Shown here piece after piece: positions 45,300-55,956 of a stretch of DNA of 64,000 bases (the first letter of the stretch is position 1; each line of letters begins with the position of its first letter). The DNA is from Pilatotrama ljubarskyi (lineage: Eukaryota > Basidiomycota > Agaricomycetes > Polyporales > Polyporaceae). A model generated the notes under the pieces. That model was not told the origin of the DNA. It saw only the letters and a program-made list of their open reading frames with translations, and did not search any database. The stretch is from NCBI GenBank assembly GCA_022385805.1, contig MU277756.1, positions 38,115 through 102,114 on the forward strand, in the 5' to 3' direction. The translations under genes and the position numbers were made by a program.

Positions 45300-46640
45300 C
45301 TACGCACTAGCCGCTAGAATGGCCTTTCTCTTCTCTACCGCGCTCAATATAAAATCATACCCATGCACCTGCTTCACACGGACGAAATCTGACCAGAGGT
45401 CCTCGGCATCCTTCTTTGCCCAGTTGACGTCGCGCCTGCGGACGAGAGCCTCCTTGTGGATGCCCTCCTCCCCTAGTGCTATGACCTCTTCTATGTCAAT
45501 CGGCGCGCCGCTGAGGCGCATGGAATCTGCCAGTGTAATGCCACGGTGTGCGTTGGTGAGAGCGCGACGATAGAGCAATCCTGAAGTACGTACTCTTGAT
45601 CCACCACTGGTTATTTTCGAACGCACCCCAGAGCTCAGCGCACTTGACGGAGGCAATACGGGGAGGGCTGAGCATACCCGCTTCCAGGGTCAACTCTGGC
45701 GGCTTCGGGCAGTCATGGTCGCCATCGGAGTGGTCCCCAAATCCGACAACGAAGACCTTGTCGCCTGCGGAAATGAAGGACTCTTCTGACAGATCGCCAT
45801 GAGAGACACCAGCCTGATGAATGGCGAGCAATGCTTCCGCGCACTGTGCCCTGCGGGGAATATAATCAGCATAAGCTGCTCGAAGGACTGAGGACGGAGA
45901 ATATACTTGTATTTGCGTGCCTCGGCTCGAGCTACTTCTAACAGTTCAGAGTCATCCTTGAGTGCCAGTGCATCGAATGCTTCGCAGAGTGGTTGTGCAG
46001 AGAGGCGATTGACGTCGGATGCGTTCGATCCTTCGGAGGTCTCGAATACGTTGGAGGCCTCGGATACGTCGGAGGCCTCGGATACGTCAGAGGCCACGGA
46101 TAGGTCAGAGGCCTCGGATACGTCGGAGAGTGCCAGTTCAGAGTCGTCCTCGCGGATTGTATCACCGACATACTCCAAGACAAGGCATGCCACTGTCAAA
46201 TTGGCTTCCGGTCCCGTGTTGCCCTCAAAAAAGTCGATACAATGGGGCACATAAACACCCTGTAGGCTGGACAATTTGCCTTGATAGAGCTCGGCCTCCT
46301 TGCGAAGGGAATTGAATCGCGTGAAGCCTTCGCGGTCACGCCAGTCGTTTACGGCCACCTTGCAAACGACTCTGCGCGAACTCCGAGTCGGAGAGTAGCT
46401 CGGGTCCTTCGGTGTGACCAGGGTGGCTTCGAAGATGTGCCTGTGCTCTCTGTGGATCTGGCGAAGCTTCTCTAGCATGTACGGAACAGGAACGCCTGGT
46501 GCGACTTGTGTTTCTGATGCAACCGAGGGTAGTACAGACGAGACCAGATGGAGCGGCCAAGGCTGGCGGGGCTTACGCGGCCGGTCGCCACCGGCAATAA
46601 AGTCAGCAATATCTTCTGGGAGAGTGAGAGTGGCAGACAT
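45300..46640 (-). CDS. Protein-kinase-like (probable pseudokinase) protein
   Basis: ATG 46638-46640 starts MSATLTLPEDIADFIAGGD. RVVCKVAVNDWRDREGFTRF carries the lysine of a kinase VAIK motif, then NSLRKEAELYQGKLSSLQGV (alpha-C-like) and YVPHCIDFFEG, VACLVLEYVG (hinge-like). After a repetitive Ser/Glu/Asp insert (46032-46131) and an intron, AQCAEALLAIHQAGVSHGDL and SEESFI follow: an HGD catalytic loop where the usual Asn is Ser. VFVVGFGDH then has Gly where the DFG Asp is expected. The C-terminal exon ends RKAILAASA at 45300. A fungal aminoglycoside-kinase-like or FunK1-type fold is possible. Loss of the metal-binding Asp and Asn suggests no phosphotransfer, but this is inference from motif reading. 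Confidence 0.65.
46032..46131 (-). repeat. 18-bp coding tandem repeat
   Basis: About 5.5 imperfect copies of GTCGGAGGCCTCGGATAC (+ strand) encode the hexapeptide SEASDV/VSEASD inside the kinase-like protein. Unit length is a multiple of three, so copy-number change keeps the frame. Confidence 0.8.
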
Positions 46641-47537
46641 ATGATCAAATCGGAGGGGTAACTGAGAGGGGGGTGGCGACGTCGGAATTATGTGTGCTTT
46701 GTGCAGTGTTCCCTGGTGAATGATACAGCCATGTACTCTCCTCACGCAGTATATATGGCAGTGGCACGAGCGGTGAGATTGGTTTGAGACTCTTCTATGT
46801 CTGTGATGACATCATCCGAGATGTATATTTGCCCACGACTATCGAGGAGTACATGACTAGTACATGTAGTACAATCATGTCTTAGTCAATTGACAACGCA
46901 AAGTCCATTGTATGCATGCGAGTAACATTAGCACCTCAATCGAAAAGCGCCGGCGCCACACGCACACCTTGAACACAGCCTGCGCCCAAGCTTGTCCACG
47001 TTGTCACGATCGCATGTCAAACACCCGCACTCAGGCAGCCGTTTGAAACTGATGGAAGCCAACTGAGGTGTCATGCAGTTTCACTCTGAAACCAAACATC
47101 ATAATCATCAATCCTGACCAGTCAGGGTTCATCCACAAATGAATGTTTGTCTGGGGTTATATGGAACTCCGTTGAGATCATACTTGTCACCATTGCAGCA
47201 AGAGCTCATCAATATGAATGCCTGATCACATCATTTGGCATCAGCTGATGGTAGTTATCATAATGAGTGAACTCATCAGTAGGCCACTCACATCATATTC
47301 TAGTGATGGTTGGATTGACAACAGGTAAAGCAGTCATACATGTGGTGCTCTTCATCAGAGTGAAGTATTGTCCACTTCATCATGTGTTTATCTACATCTT
47401 GCATAGCTCTGGTGGAGAAAGAGTATTTAACCAGCAGGAAGGAAGGTCAGTCCTGCACTCACATTCTGCCCATCTTACAGTGAACTCACACATACCAGCC
47501 TCTTCAATTAGCATAGCAGCTACTAAACCTCCATACA
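46641..47537. other. Transition into an AT-rich region
   Basis: Promoter of the kinase-like gene at the left. From about 46800 base composition becomes clearly AT-rich compared with the left 46 kb. No gene supported before 47538. Confidence 0.5.
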
Positions 47538-49042
47538 ATGAGTCCCAAGTCCATCAAACTCACTAAACCAAACCAAACCAATGCCACTGACACCACAACT
47601 CATGATACTTCTTATATCACTGACTCTGCAGACAGAAGCATTTCAAGAGGTATGTCAGCCCATGCTCTCAATCTGTGATATAAGTGTTATCTATGGGAAC
47701 TGATTTCTTTGTGGGAAGGAAATATTGCAGTCAAGATGTTTGACCAAGATAAAAGCATCTCTAATTTACCATGGCAGTACATTGAGGCTGCAGATGGTAT
47801 GTGCCAGTGATGAATATGGTCAGATTGTACATTTATGCTGAGTGCACTTTTAGTCAATGAAGAAAATGTCAAGTCTCTTCATGATATACTCCGGATTACC
47901 CCTCCTCCAGTTCCACCCCCTTACAAACACAATGCATTGTCAACAACCAAAAAGATGTCCCAGAGTGAAAGCCAACTAGAGCCGGAGAACCGGATGTCTA
48001 CACTAGTTTATGCTCCAAATATAGTGGATAGTGCCATTCGAGAAGCTGCCAAGACACTCAAACCATCAGACATTATACTTGATTGGACCAACTCAGAACA
48101 TATCATTTTTGCCTCACACTCCCTTCCTTCACTGCCTTCCTCACTTTTACCTCAAATTATATGCTCAGAGAAGGATATTGGGACTTGGTGTGATGCAACC
48201 ATAGTCCGCCCCGCCCTTGCATGTATCCGTGCAGTCCTCATGAAGCCTGCAGCACTCAAGTTATATTCCAATCCATCCTGCCCCTACATTTCATCGGCAC
48301 CCAGCAACACTGGCATCATTCCAGATGCAATACTTGTGCGGAAAGTCAAAAGAACAAAAGCTGAAAGACCTCAAAAGACAAAAAAAAAATACTGCAAGAG
48401 GATTATCAAAACAAGAAACAGAAAATCAAAGCACAACAGGGGATAATTACAGAATGGTCACAGCTGCAACTATTGAACACAAAAGCTGCAAAATTCTTGA
48501 AGATGCTCAACTTGAATTTGAAGTGTTTATGGATTCCACTGTTATCAACTGGAATACAGACAAGCTTCTCCAGCATCATGATATGCGTTTTGTTTGGCCA
48601 GATGATGAAGCGGGGAGCAACATCAGCAAAATCACAAGAATTTTAATACAGGTGAATGACTATTAATGATAATTGACACTTGTTAATATCAGTATCTTAG
48701 ATCTGGGCACAAACTGTCTCATATAATTGTCCCTATGGCATGATCACATGTGCCAAGTTCACTGCTTTCTTCATGATCAACAAGGAAACTCATACATTAT
48801 ATCTATCACGATTCTATCACCGCTATGATCTTCCAGTTTATGCTGCATTTGCATGGTTTGCTGCTGCTCTTGGACTTATTCCAAAGTCAAAGCTTGATAT
48901 ACCAAGGAAAATCCAAAGAAAATGGAACTCAAAGTCAAACAAACCTGGAATTGATGCAAGGTATGATTCATATAAGTTTTACAATCCAATTTCTCACCAA
49001 AAGGCTACAGCACACTGCCTAGTGCTTAGAAATATCCTCTGA
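47538..49042 (+). CDS. PD-(D/E)XK-nuclease-like protein in AT-rich island (frameshifted)
   Basis: Multi-exon gene. ATG 47538 begins MSPKSIKLTKPNQTNATDTT. A GTATGT intron leads to NIAVKMFDQDKSISNLPWQY, and a second (GTATGT...TTTTAG, about 47795-47853) to NEENVKSLHDILRI. The middle carries IIPDAILVRK and, downstream, MVTAATIEHKSCKILE: a PD...E-x-K arrangement. ILIQ-IWAQTVSYNCPYGMI follows across an intron at about 48652, recalling the Q-x-x-x-Y end of such nuclease folds. It stops at TGA 49042. The frame changes at a run of ten A (48380-48389), either a disabling indel or an assembly error. An alternative start at ATG 47581 would give a signal-like N-terminus. AT-rich codon use unlike neighbours. 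Nuclease assignment is inference. Confidence 0.5.
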
Positions 49043-49129
49043 GGAATTGAACTTTACTATATGTAATCATAGTTCTATCAGTTAAATAATAAATCATATT
49101 TATAGACCCTTACCATACAGTAATACTAT

Positions 49130-49340
49130 GCTATCAATAGGGGTGCACAAGAATACAAGAATATTTCAATATACTTTATGAGTATTGATACAATACAGAA
49201 TACGTACATGCCATTTCGTACTCACATAGATCACAAACTACTATTTCTTACCATACAATAGGATATCAATACGCTATGATACAGAGCAGCGTACATATTC
49301 ATATTCTCAATACAGAAATGTGATATTAGCGCCCATATGG
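49130..49340. repeat. AT-rich self-complementary sequence
   Basis: Bases here are built from recurring AATAC, GTATTG and TATTCA words that could fold back on one another (for example CAATATAC and GAGTATTG), starting at GGGGTGCACAAG (about 49141). It resembles a short non-autonomous DNA transposon or MITE, but terminal repeats and target duplications could not be defined. It abuts the truncated gypsy copy. Confidence 0.3.
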
Positions 49341-49378
49341 GAGCGCTCAAATCCTGCCACTGCGACGACACAGTTCAC

Positions 49379-51314
49379 TAGGCCAACCCAACTCCGGTGA
49401 ACTCCACCCTATTGCCTTCCACTCCAGCACCTTGACCGGCACGGAGTTGAACTACAACACCCACAATAAGGAACTCCTCGCGATCTTCGAGTGTTTCAAG
49501 ACCTGGCGGCACTACTTGGAAGGTTCTGCAACTCTGATTGATGTCGTCACGGACCACAAGAACCTGGAGTACTTCGCCACTACGAAACTCCTCACCCGTA
49601 GGCAAGCCCGCTAATCGGAATTCCTCTCCCAGTTCAACCTTGTAGTCGGCTTCCACCCAGGGAAACTAGGTGCGAAGCCCAACACGCTCACTAGACGTTG
49701 GGACATCTACCCAAAAGAGGGGGGCAGTGACTACTCCGCAGTCAACCCACACAATTTCCAACCGGTCTTCACTCAGGAACAGCTCACAACCTCACTTCGC
49801 GCAACTGTACTCCAAGACCCGGTACTCCGTGCCTCCTTCATCCTAGACTCTGATCAACTCCGCTTGGACATCAAGTCCGCCCAATCTACCCAGACCCCCC
49901 GACCAGGAGCTCTCTGCAGCTCTTCGACTAGCCGCTGAGGATAATCTGAAGTGGACCTGGGACAAAGACGGACTACTCTGGCTAAATGGTCGCATCTACG
50001 TACCCAACTCTGATGATCTCTGTCTCTGTGTACTCTGGGCTAACCACGACCACCCAACGGCTGGTCACTGGGGTCAGAACAAGACGCAGGCCCTCGTACT
50101 CTGAGAATACTCCTGGGCTGGACTTTGACTCTTCGTCCAGGATTACTGCAAGTCCTGCACCACCTGTGCTTGTTCCAAGTTCCCTCGCCATCTTCCCTAT
50201 GGCATGCTGAAACAGCTTCCGATTCCCAAAAGGCCCTAAAACTCCATCTCCATGGACCTCATTGAGCAGCTCCCTAACTCTGCTAGCTACACCGCTATCC
50301 TGGTCATTGTGGACCGCCTCACAAAGCAGGCCATTTTAATCCCTACCCACGACACCTTGACTGCCTCGGAGTTGGCGGACTTGTTCATCCTCCATGTCTT
50401 CTCCAAGCATGAAGTTCCCTCCCACATCACCTCCGATTGGGGTTTGGACTTTGTCTCTCACTTTTTCTGCTCACTCGAAAAGACTCTCCTGTTACCACCC
50501 CGAAGGCGATGGCCAGACCGAGCGGGTCAATCAGACTTTGGAGCAGTATCTCCGGGTCTCCTCCAACCACCAGCAGGACAGCTGGTCCCAACTCCTACCC
50601 CTTGTGGAGTTTGCATACAACAATGCGCCCAAGGTGACTACTGGAATATTACCCTTCTTCACGAACAAGGGCTATAACCCCGTGATCTCCGTCCATCCCG
50701 AGCAGGACCTCACCTCCTTGCGTGCCCGCGAGTTTGCAGTTGATCTCGACGAGCTTCACTCTGTACTCCGCCAACAAATCGCCCAAGCCCAAGCCCGGTA
50801 CCAGATCCAGGCGGACAAACACCATCTTTCAGCGCCAGACTTCAAGGTCGGAGATCAGGTCTATGTCTGCACGGAGCACATCTGCACTACATGGCCTTTG
50901 AAGAAGCTCTCTAAAAAGTTCCTTGGCCCATTCCCCATCATCGCACAGGCCGGAACTTACTCCTTTACACTCAGACTTCCGGACTTCATGCATGCAGTAC
51001 ACCCCATCTTTCACGTATCCCAGCTAGAACCAGCAATTCCGAACACCATCCCTGGACATATGCAACCTCCGCCTCCTCCGGTATTCATAGACAGCAAACC
51101 GGAGTACAAGATTGTGGAGATTCACGACTCCAAGATCGACTGTCAGAGGCAGAGTTGCCAACTCCTCTACCTAGTCTGCTGGGCTGGCTACAAAGGCACC
51201 GATGAGGAGACCTCTTGGATCCTCGTGACAGAACTCGGACATGCACAAGAGCTGGTAGCAGACTTCCACGCCACCTACCCCTCCAAGCCTGGACCTCTTG
51301 AGAGGATGTCTTGA
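49379..51314 (+). mobile_element. Ty3/gypsy pol fragment, chromodomain-bearing, decayed (copy 1)
   Basis: Starts abruptly within RNase H ([34 protein letters not shown]), then an integrase zinc-type region, the integrase core (MDLIEQLPNSASYTAILVIV, HPEGDGQTERVNQTLEQYL) and a C-terminal chromodomain (YLVCWAGYKGTDEETSWI), stopping at TGA 51312-51314. Gag, protease and reverse transcriptase are missing on the left. Several in-frame stops (49612, about 50101, about 50128, about 50238) and a frameshift around 50480 break the frame. The sequence closely parallels copy 2 (60210-63535, opposite strand), so both are one family. No flanking LTR recognised. Not expected to be active. Confidence 0.9.
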
Positions 51315-52682
51315 TGCACGCGCACAGTCAGTTCGCAGTCAAGAAGGTTTTCTATTCAAAGTATGCAAAGTACTGTACACGGCCAGAAGGAAACCTTCAA
51401 GACTCTTGAGAGTGGGTCTCCACAAGCGATCACACGATGGAGATCTTGAAAGTGATGGCAGGCGCAAATACGATTGTCTTGAGAACTGTATCTCTTAAGG
51501 AACTCTGTGATGGCTCTGCGGCACTTCGTGGATTGGTGCGCGCATGGCCTGGTATTGCTGCTCCTCAAGCACGGCAATGCTGCAGACTTGGAAGGTGGTT
51601 CACACAGTCCCCTGCAGCACAGCGGCACGCGAACGGCTGCCAGTCGACCAAGTTCCAGAGGTTTTGGCGCAATAGGCTCAGCATCACAGCCGACAAGCCT
51701 CCAGCACCTGCCATGCAAGCACCACACGGACTTGAACTTCAACGTCCGTGTCCAACTCTGCTCTCCACTGAATCTTCAGCCATGCCTTTGGCAGTGGAAC
51801 ACATTTGAGGCTCTCCATGCGCTCGTTGTCCTGCCCAGCCTCCTCTTTTCCACTCCTGGGTCACCTGGAGGCTCATTTGCACCTCTCTCGTTCTGGTCTC
51901 TGCCATGTCATCCTCTCTGCACCTCAACTGTGCCCTCTTCTCTCAGGCTCTCTGTGCCCCCTTGGTTTGCTACATGTCTCTGCTCTCCCCCTTTCCTCCT
52001 CTTCTCACTGCTGAAACATCCTGGTGAGTTGATATGACATGCTCCGATGTGATTCTCTGGCAGAAAGCTATGCGTCCTGTCCACCCAATCATGGGCAGTC
52101 AGGTGAGTGAAGTGTCTGGCCTTTCTCCTTGCTTCCTCCACCGTGCAAGCAGCCTGATACTTACTTTGGTTCTGCAGCTGGTGTCATCCTCCACCCCTTC
52201 ACTGTGCACGCGAACTGAACGATGATGCTCCACGGTAAGTCTCGCACATTCCGTTCTTGTCTGCCTGTTCTATGGTTGATGTCTTCATACAGGCTGTCGT
52301 AAAATGTAATCATATTCCACTGTTACTGGTTATTGCTACATAGTTGTCTTGTATAGTACATCTCTGTCGACAAATACAGCAAATATAGTTGTTGCTCGCT
52401 ATTAAACATGAACCATGAGGCTGAGGAAGGGATCAGAAACGGCCAGAAATATACAGAAGAGACGTGCGCGACGCCCTGTCAGACCAGCTCGCTTAGCAGT
52501 GATGTGACGGAGGCACTCTTGTGATACTCTTAAGATCTGGCCCATCATAAGATTCTCTTACGGGTTCCTAACTGTGATTCTCTTAAGGTGGCCTACGGGA
52601 TATCATCGAGGTCTGATTCCTTAAGATTTTTCCCAGTTGCCGCTCCCCCTATGTAGTTTGTTGTTTAAATTCTATACCCCAC
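51315..52682. other. Region between retroelements, no gene assigned
   Basis: Contains one long + frame (51507-52037) rich in Ser, Leu and Pro without recognisable domains, judged chance or transposon-derived. TATA-like and CTCTTAAG repeats occur near 52500-52620. Could include remnants of the gypsy 3' end. Confidence 0.3.
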
Positions 52683-53236
52683 CTACTCTGCCTCGTCCTC
52701 CTCTTCCTCCGCATCCTCGCCTTCATCCTTCTTGCCCTCTTCGCCCTTGTCCTCGCCCTCCTCCATCAAATGCTCCGCGAAGACCTTTTTGACCTTCTCG
52801 CGAACTATGTGGCGGACTTCGGAGTCTGTCCACCACTTGAGCGCGGTGTCGACGGCCTTGGTGACCGCGCCCTTGATCAGGTGCAGATCCTCCGTAATCA
52901 ACTCCTTGCGGAGTTTGATCTCGTCGTTGAGGAAAAGGTAGAGCTGCATGATGGCTCTACGCGTCTTTTGTCCCTTGACGAGGAGGTGGTCCAGGAGCTC
53001 TCAGTCGGAGAGCTCCGTCGGGTCCGCAGACCAACTCCACCCCTCACAGGCCAGGAGATCCGAAGGTCATCCCCCGTGTTCTCCGCACCCTCCTCTGCTC
53101 CGTTCTCCACGCCCTTCTCTGCGTCCTTCCCTGCACCCTTCTCTGCCATCTTCCCCACTACCTTCTGTTGAACTTCCAGGGTTGCGTACTGGCCATACGC
53201 GGTGTCAAGCACCAAAGTGGATTGGTACTTGGACAT
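52683..53236 (-). CDS. Hypothetical protein (possible gene or relic among retroelements)
   Basis: ATG 53234-53236 starts SKYQSTLVLDTAYGQYATLE and runs into a low-complexity Lys/Glu/Gly stretch to DDLRISWP. A GTGAGG...GAGAG intron of about 50 nt would join this to LLDHLLVKGQKTRRAIMQLY and LFLNDEIKLRKELITEDLHL. KWWTDSEVRHIVREKVKKVF follows, then an acidic tail ending at TAG 52683. The second part looks like a genuine helical protein. No family recognised. Without the intron the frame carries a stop (TGA near 53003), so it could be a pseudogene. Confidence 0.4.
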
Positions 53237-53722
53237 GACCAACCAGCCCAATGAGGCAAACAACCAGAAGCACCAGTCTGATCACTTTGGAATTATCTAA
53301 GGCAGCATGTGCAGACTCAGACATCAGAGAATGTGAAACCACACCCTAAAGTGTGTTGTCATATGGAAGTTCCTAAGAGTACCTGCCTTACAATACCATT
53401 GTGCCCTCCTCCAGCCTCAATCAACACTCGAACAATTCCTGGCCTGGTTCAGAAACTCGATATGTGCTCAAGCTTGAAACAGGGTGCCTCTTTCTATGAA
53501 TCAAGTATACCTCTGCCTATTCGGGAACCTTCATAGATGGTCTAGGAACATGATAAAGGATCTACTAGAACCTAAATCAAAGTTCTCAGAGATGCAGCAG
53601 ATGCTCAGAAGAGTACAGAAGATACTAGATGCACCATAGACTGAAACGTGAGCCAGGCAGGTAGGGACTCGTGATTTCTCAAGCAATCATGACAGACTAG
53701 CCTAGGCCAGCCTAGGCCCATG

Positions 53723-53970
53723 TGAGTCAGTATGAGTCATTGCCAAGCCCACACTAGTCACACCAAGCATGAGTCAAAATGACTCAGCACGACTCACACT
53801 CGAGCTTGGACGAATCAGAAAGCTCTGATTACAAAGAATGACAGGAATAGGGGTTGAGATGAGTCAGAATGAGTCAGGATGAGTAAGAGATAGGGGCTAC
53901 TATTTCAAATTACTTGTTTTCCTTTGTTTGTACTGTACATTACTCAGCGCACTCTCAGAACAGTATAAAT
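53723..53970 (+). promoter_or_regulatory. Cluster of AP-1/Gcn4-type sites upstream of a TATA box
   Basis: Six perfect TGA(G/C)TCA sites at 53723, 53733, 53770, 53780, 53860 and 53870 (plus a near-match TGAGTAA at 53880), followed by TATAAAT at 53964-53970. This is the consensus for bZIP factors of the Gcn4/AP-1 type. The location among retroelements suggests the U3 enhancer of an LTR. Confidence 0.5.
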
Positions 53971-54924
53971 ACTGGGCTGATGAGAGGTGCCAAAAAAAGA
54001 GAACAAAATATAGCAGCAATTCGAGACAATACGTCAAGGTCAGAATCAAAGTACCAAGCAAGTCATCAGTCAGTCAGCAAGTGAAGTCACAGGGACTTCA
54101 TTCAGCAAGCATAGCTACTATAGTGATAAAATTAAACAGTTAATTCATCACTACCGAGGCAATTTCACTTAGGCCACAGAGGCAAAGAAGTAATTTGCAA
54201 GTAGCGTCAGGACATTGAATCCAGACACATCAGATCAGAGGCCGAGCCCTCGATCATCAGCAGACAAGACAGGGCCACACACCACTCAGACACATAAGGG
54301 GAAAATCTGCCCGAAATCTCTCTGCGAGGTTAGGACAAGAGTTAGACCAGCACTCAGGGGATAGAAGCACTCTCCGTAAGAGACTTCTATTCACCACAGA
54401 CCTACTATTAGGTATCTGTGTCCATACTTAGGCATTCAATCAGTTCCAAATCCGACGGTTAGGACTGTCAGGTGTACGAACTCGGCAAAGCCTCTGTCGG
54501 AAAAGAAGGAAAACCCACAAGCTTTGCGGCAAGCTCGACTCTTATCGAGGTTGCACATCCTATAACACCTTCCCTCACACCACCACCACATATCCACCCC
54601 GAGTCGATAAGCCTCTCTCTCCATCACCACCTCGATGAGACCGGACGCTGCGCGACAGCGGTCTGGAGGTCACACAGTGGCTGTGCTTCACAGCATGGAT
54701 GTTCCTACTTACCGTATATAGTTTCTTTTGTTCTTTGTACGATAGTTCCCAACCAGACACTTCTGGACTTCTCCAGTGCGTTCTATGCTGTTCCGGATCC
54801 CTATGGACTCCTCTAGATAGTTTTAGTCCATGGTGCCATACTTACACCATCCTCGCACCATTGTCTTACTCATCGTATGCTAGGTCACATGCCCTCCTTT
54901 CTTCGCTTACTCATGCATCCTCTG
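53971..54924. other. Non-coding sequence left of the copia element
   Basis: AT-rich to neutral sequence with short CAGTCA/AGTCA words near 54060, then short frames. It probably holds the left end of the copia LTR (boundary not found) and LTR remnants. Confidence 0.35.
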
Positions 54925-55045
54925 GACTTGTATATAAGGAGGACATTCTTTGCCCCTGCTCTTCAGTCTTTCGCTCATAGACTGAAGACTCTCTTTGTGC
55001 AGCTTACAGTCGTGCTCCTGCCTTCTAGGTTCAGAGTTCATCAGG

Positions 55046-55069
55046 TTATGAGCCCTGCGCTCTAACCGG
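55046..55069 (+). other. Primer-binding site complementary to the 5' half of tRNA-Met
   Basis: 24 bases (TTATGAGCCCTGCGCT, then CTAACCGG) are the exact complement of the D-loop-to-anticodon-loop part of elongator tRNA-Met (CCGGTTAGAGCGCAGGGCTC, then ATAA). Copia of Drosophila primes from a tRNA-iMet fragment cut in the anticodon loop, so the same half-tRNA priming is inferred here. Confidence 0.75.
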
Positions 55070-55956
55070 TTGCTTCTCTCTGTCGACATCCTTTCGCGCG
55101 CCTTACCCTCGTCGACCTCGGTTCGTGCACCTCCCACCTTCCTATTTCTAACCTCTTGACTGTGCCCACCGACACTGCTGCCAGGGGGACATTTCTGCGC
55201 TTGTGACGCAGCCCTGAGCGCTCTTCACTAGCTAGATCTCCCAGTAGGTTGTACCTGCCCTTTGTAGGGGGTTTTCTGTATCCCTGGACCAGGCCTCGCA
55301 CTTGCGACAGCCAGTCCTTGTAACCGGGGTCTGTAGGACCTTAGGACCGGAGGACAATCGTCTGGACCCTCCTTACTATAGCTTTTGTCGGATAGCCATA
55401 CTATAGATTTCTTAGGCACAGTTGGCGACTTCTACCCAGACTTTCGGGTTACTCTGCTGCCTGAATTTCTGATTCACCTCAACAGGTGTCCCCATATCAC
55501 TTTATCTCAGTGCACAACCACTCGTCAATCATCGTGCTTCCCTGAACCATTTTGGAGCCTACAGCGGTATCTCTGAATCCTTCGGACTCTGAGGACAAAG
55601 TCAACGCCACTCTCGGCCAAGACTCAGAATCATCCAGCTCGGGTTCTTCCTCTCCTATTGATTGCTCTGGTTATCAACACGTCTTTGACGTAGAAGAAGG
55701 TTTTGATCATCACTGGGACGGTGAAGAGTGGACTGCTTGCTATAACGACATCTGCCCTAATCGCTACACTCAAGTCCCTTGTCCTGTCGCTCTCCCTAAT
55801 TGGGCTTTACCTGTTGAAGCCACCGTTCCCCTTCCAGAGCAATCCCCTGAGGCTTTTACGCCAGTACCGCTTCCGCCAACTCTCCCTACTCTCCCTTTCG
55901 ATCTAGACTCTTTCCTCGTCGACGTCCAGGACTCTTCCCAATTCTATCTACTCGCC

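Noticed and set aside
51507..52037. 176-codon + frame between the retroelements
   Set aside because: Leu/Ser/Pro-rich with no recognisable motif; probably random or transposon-derived sequence.
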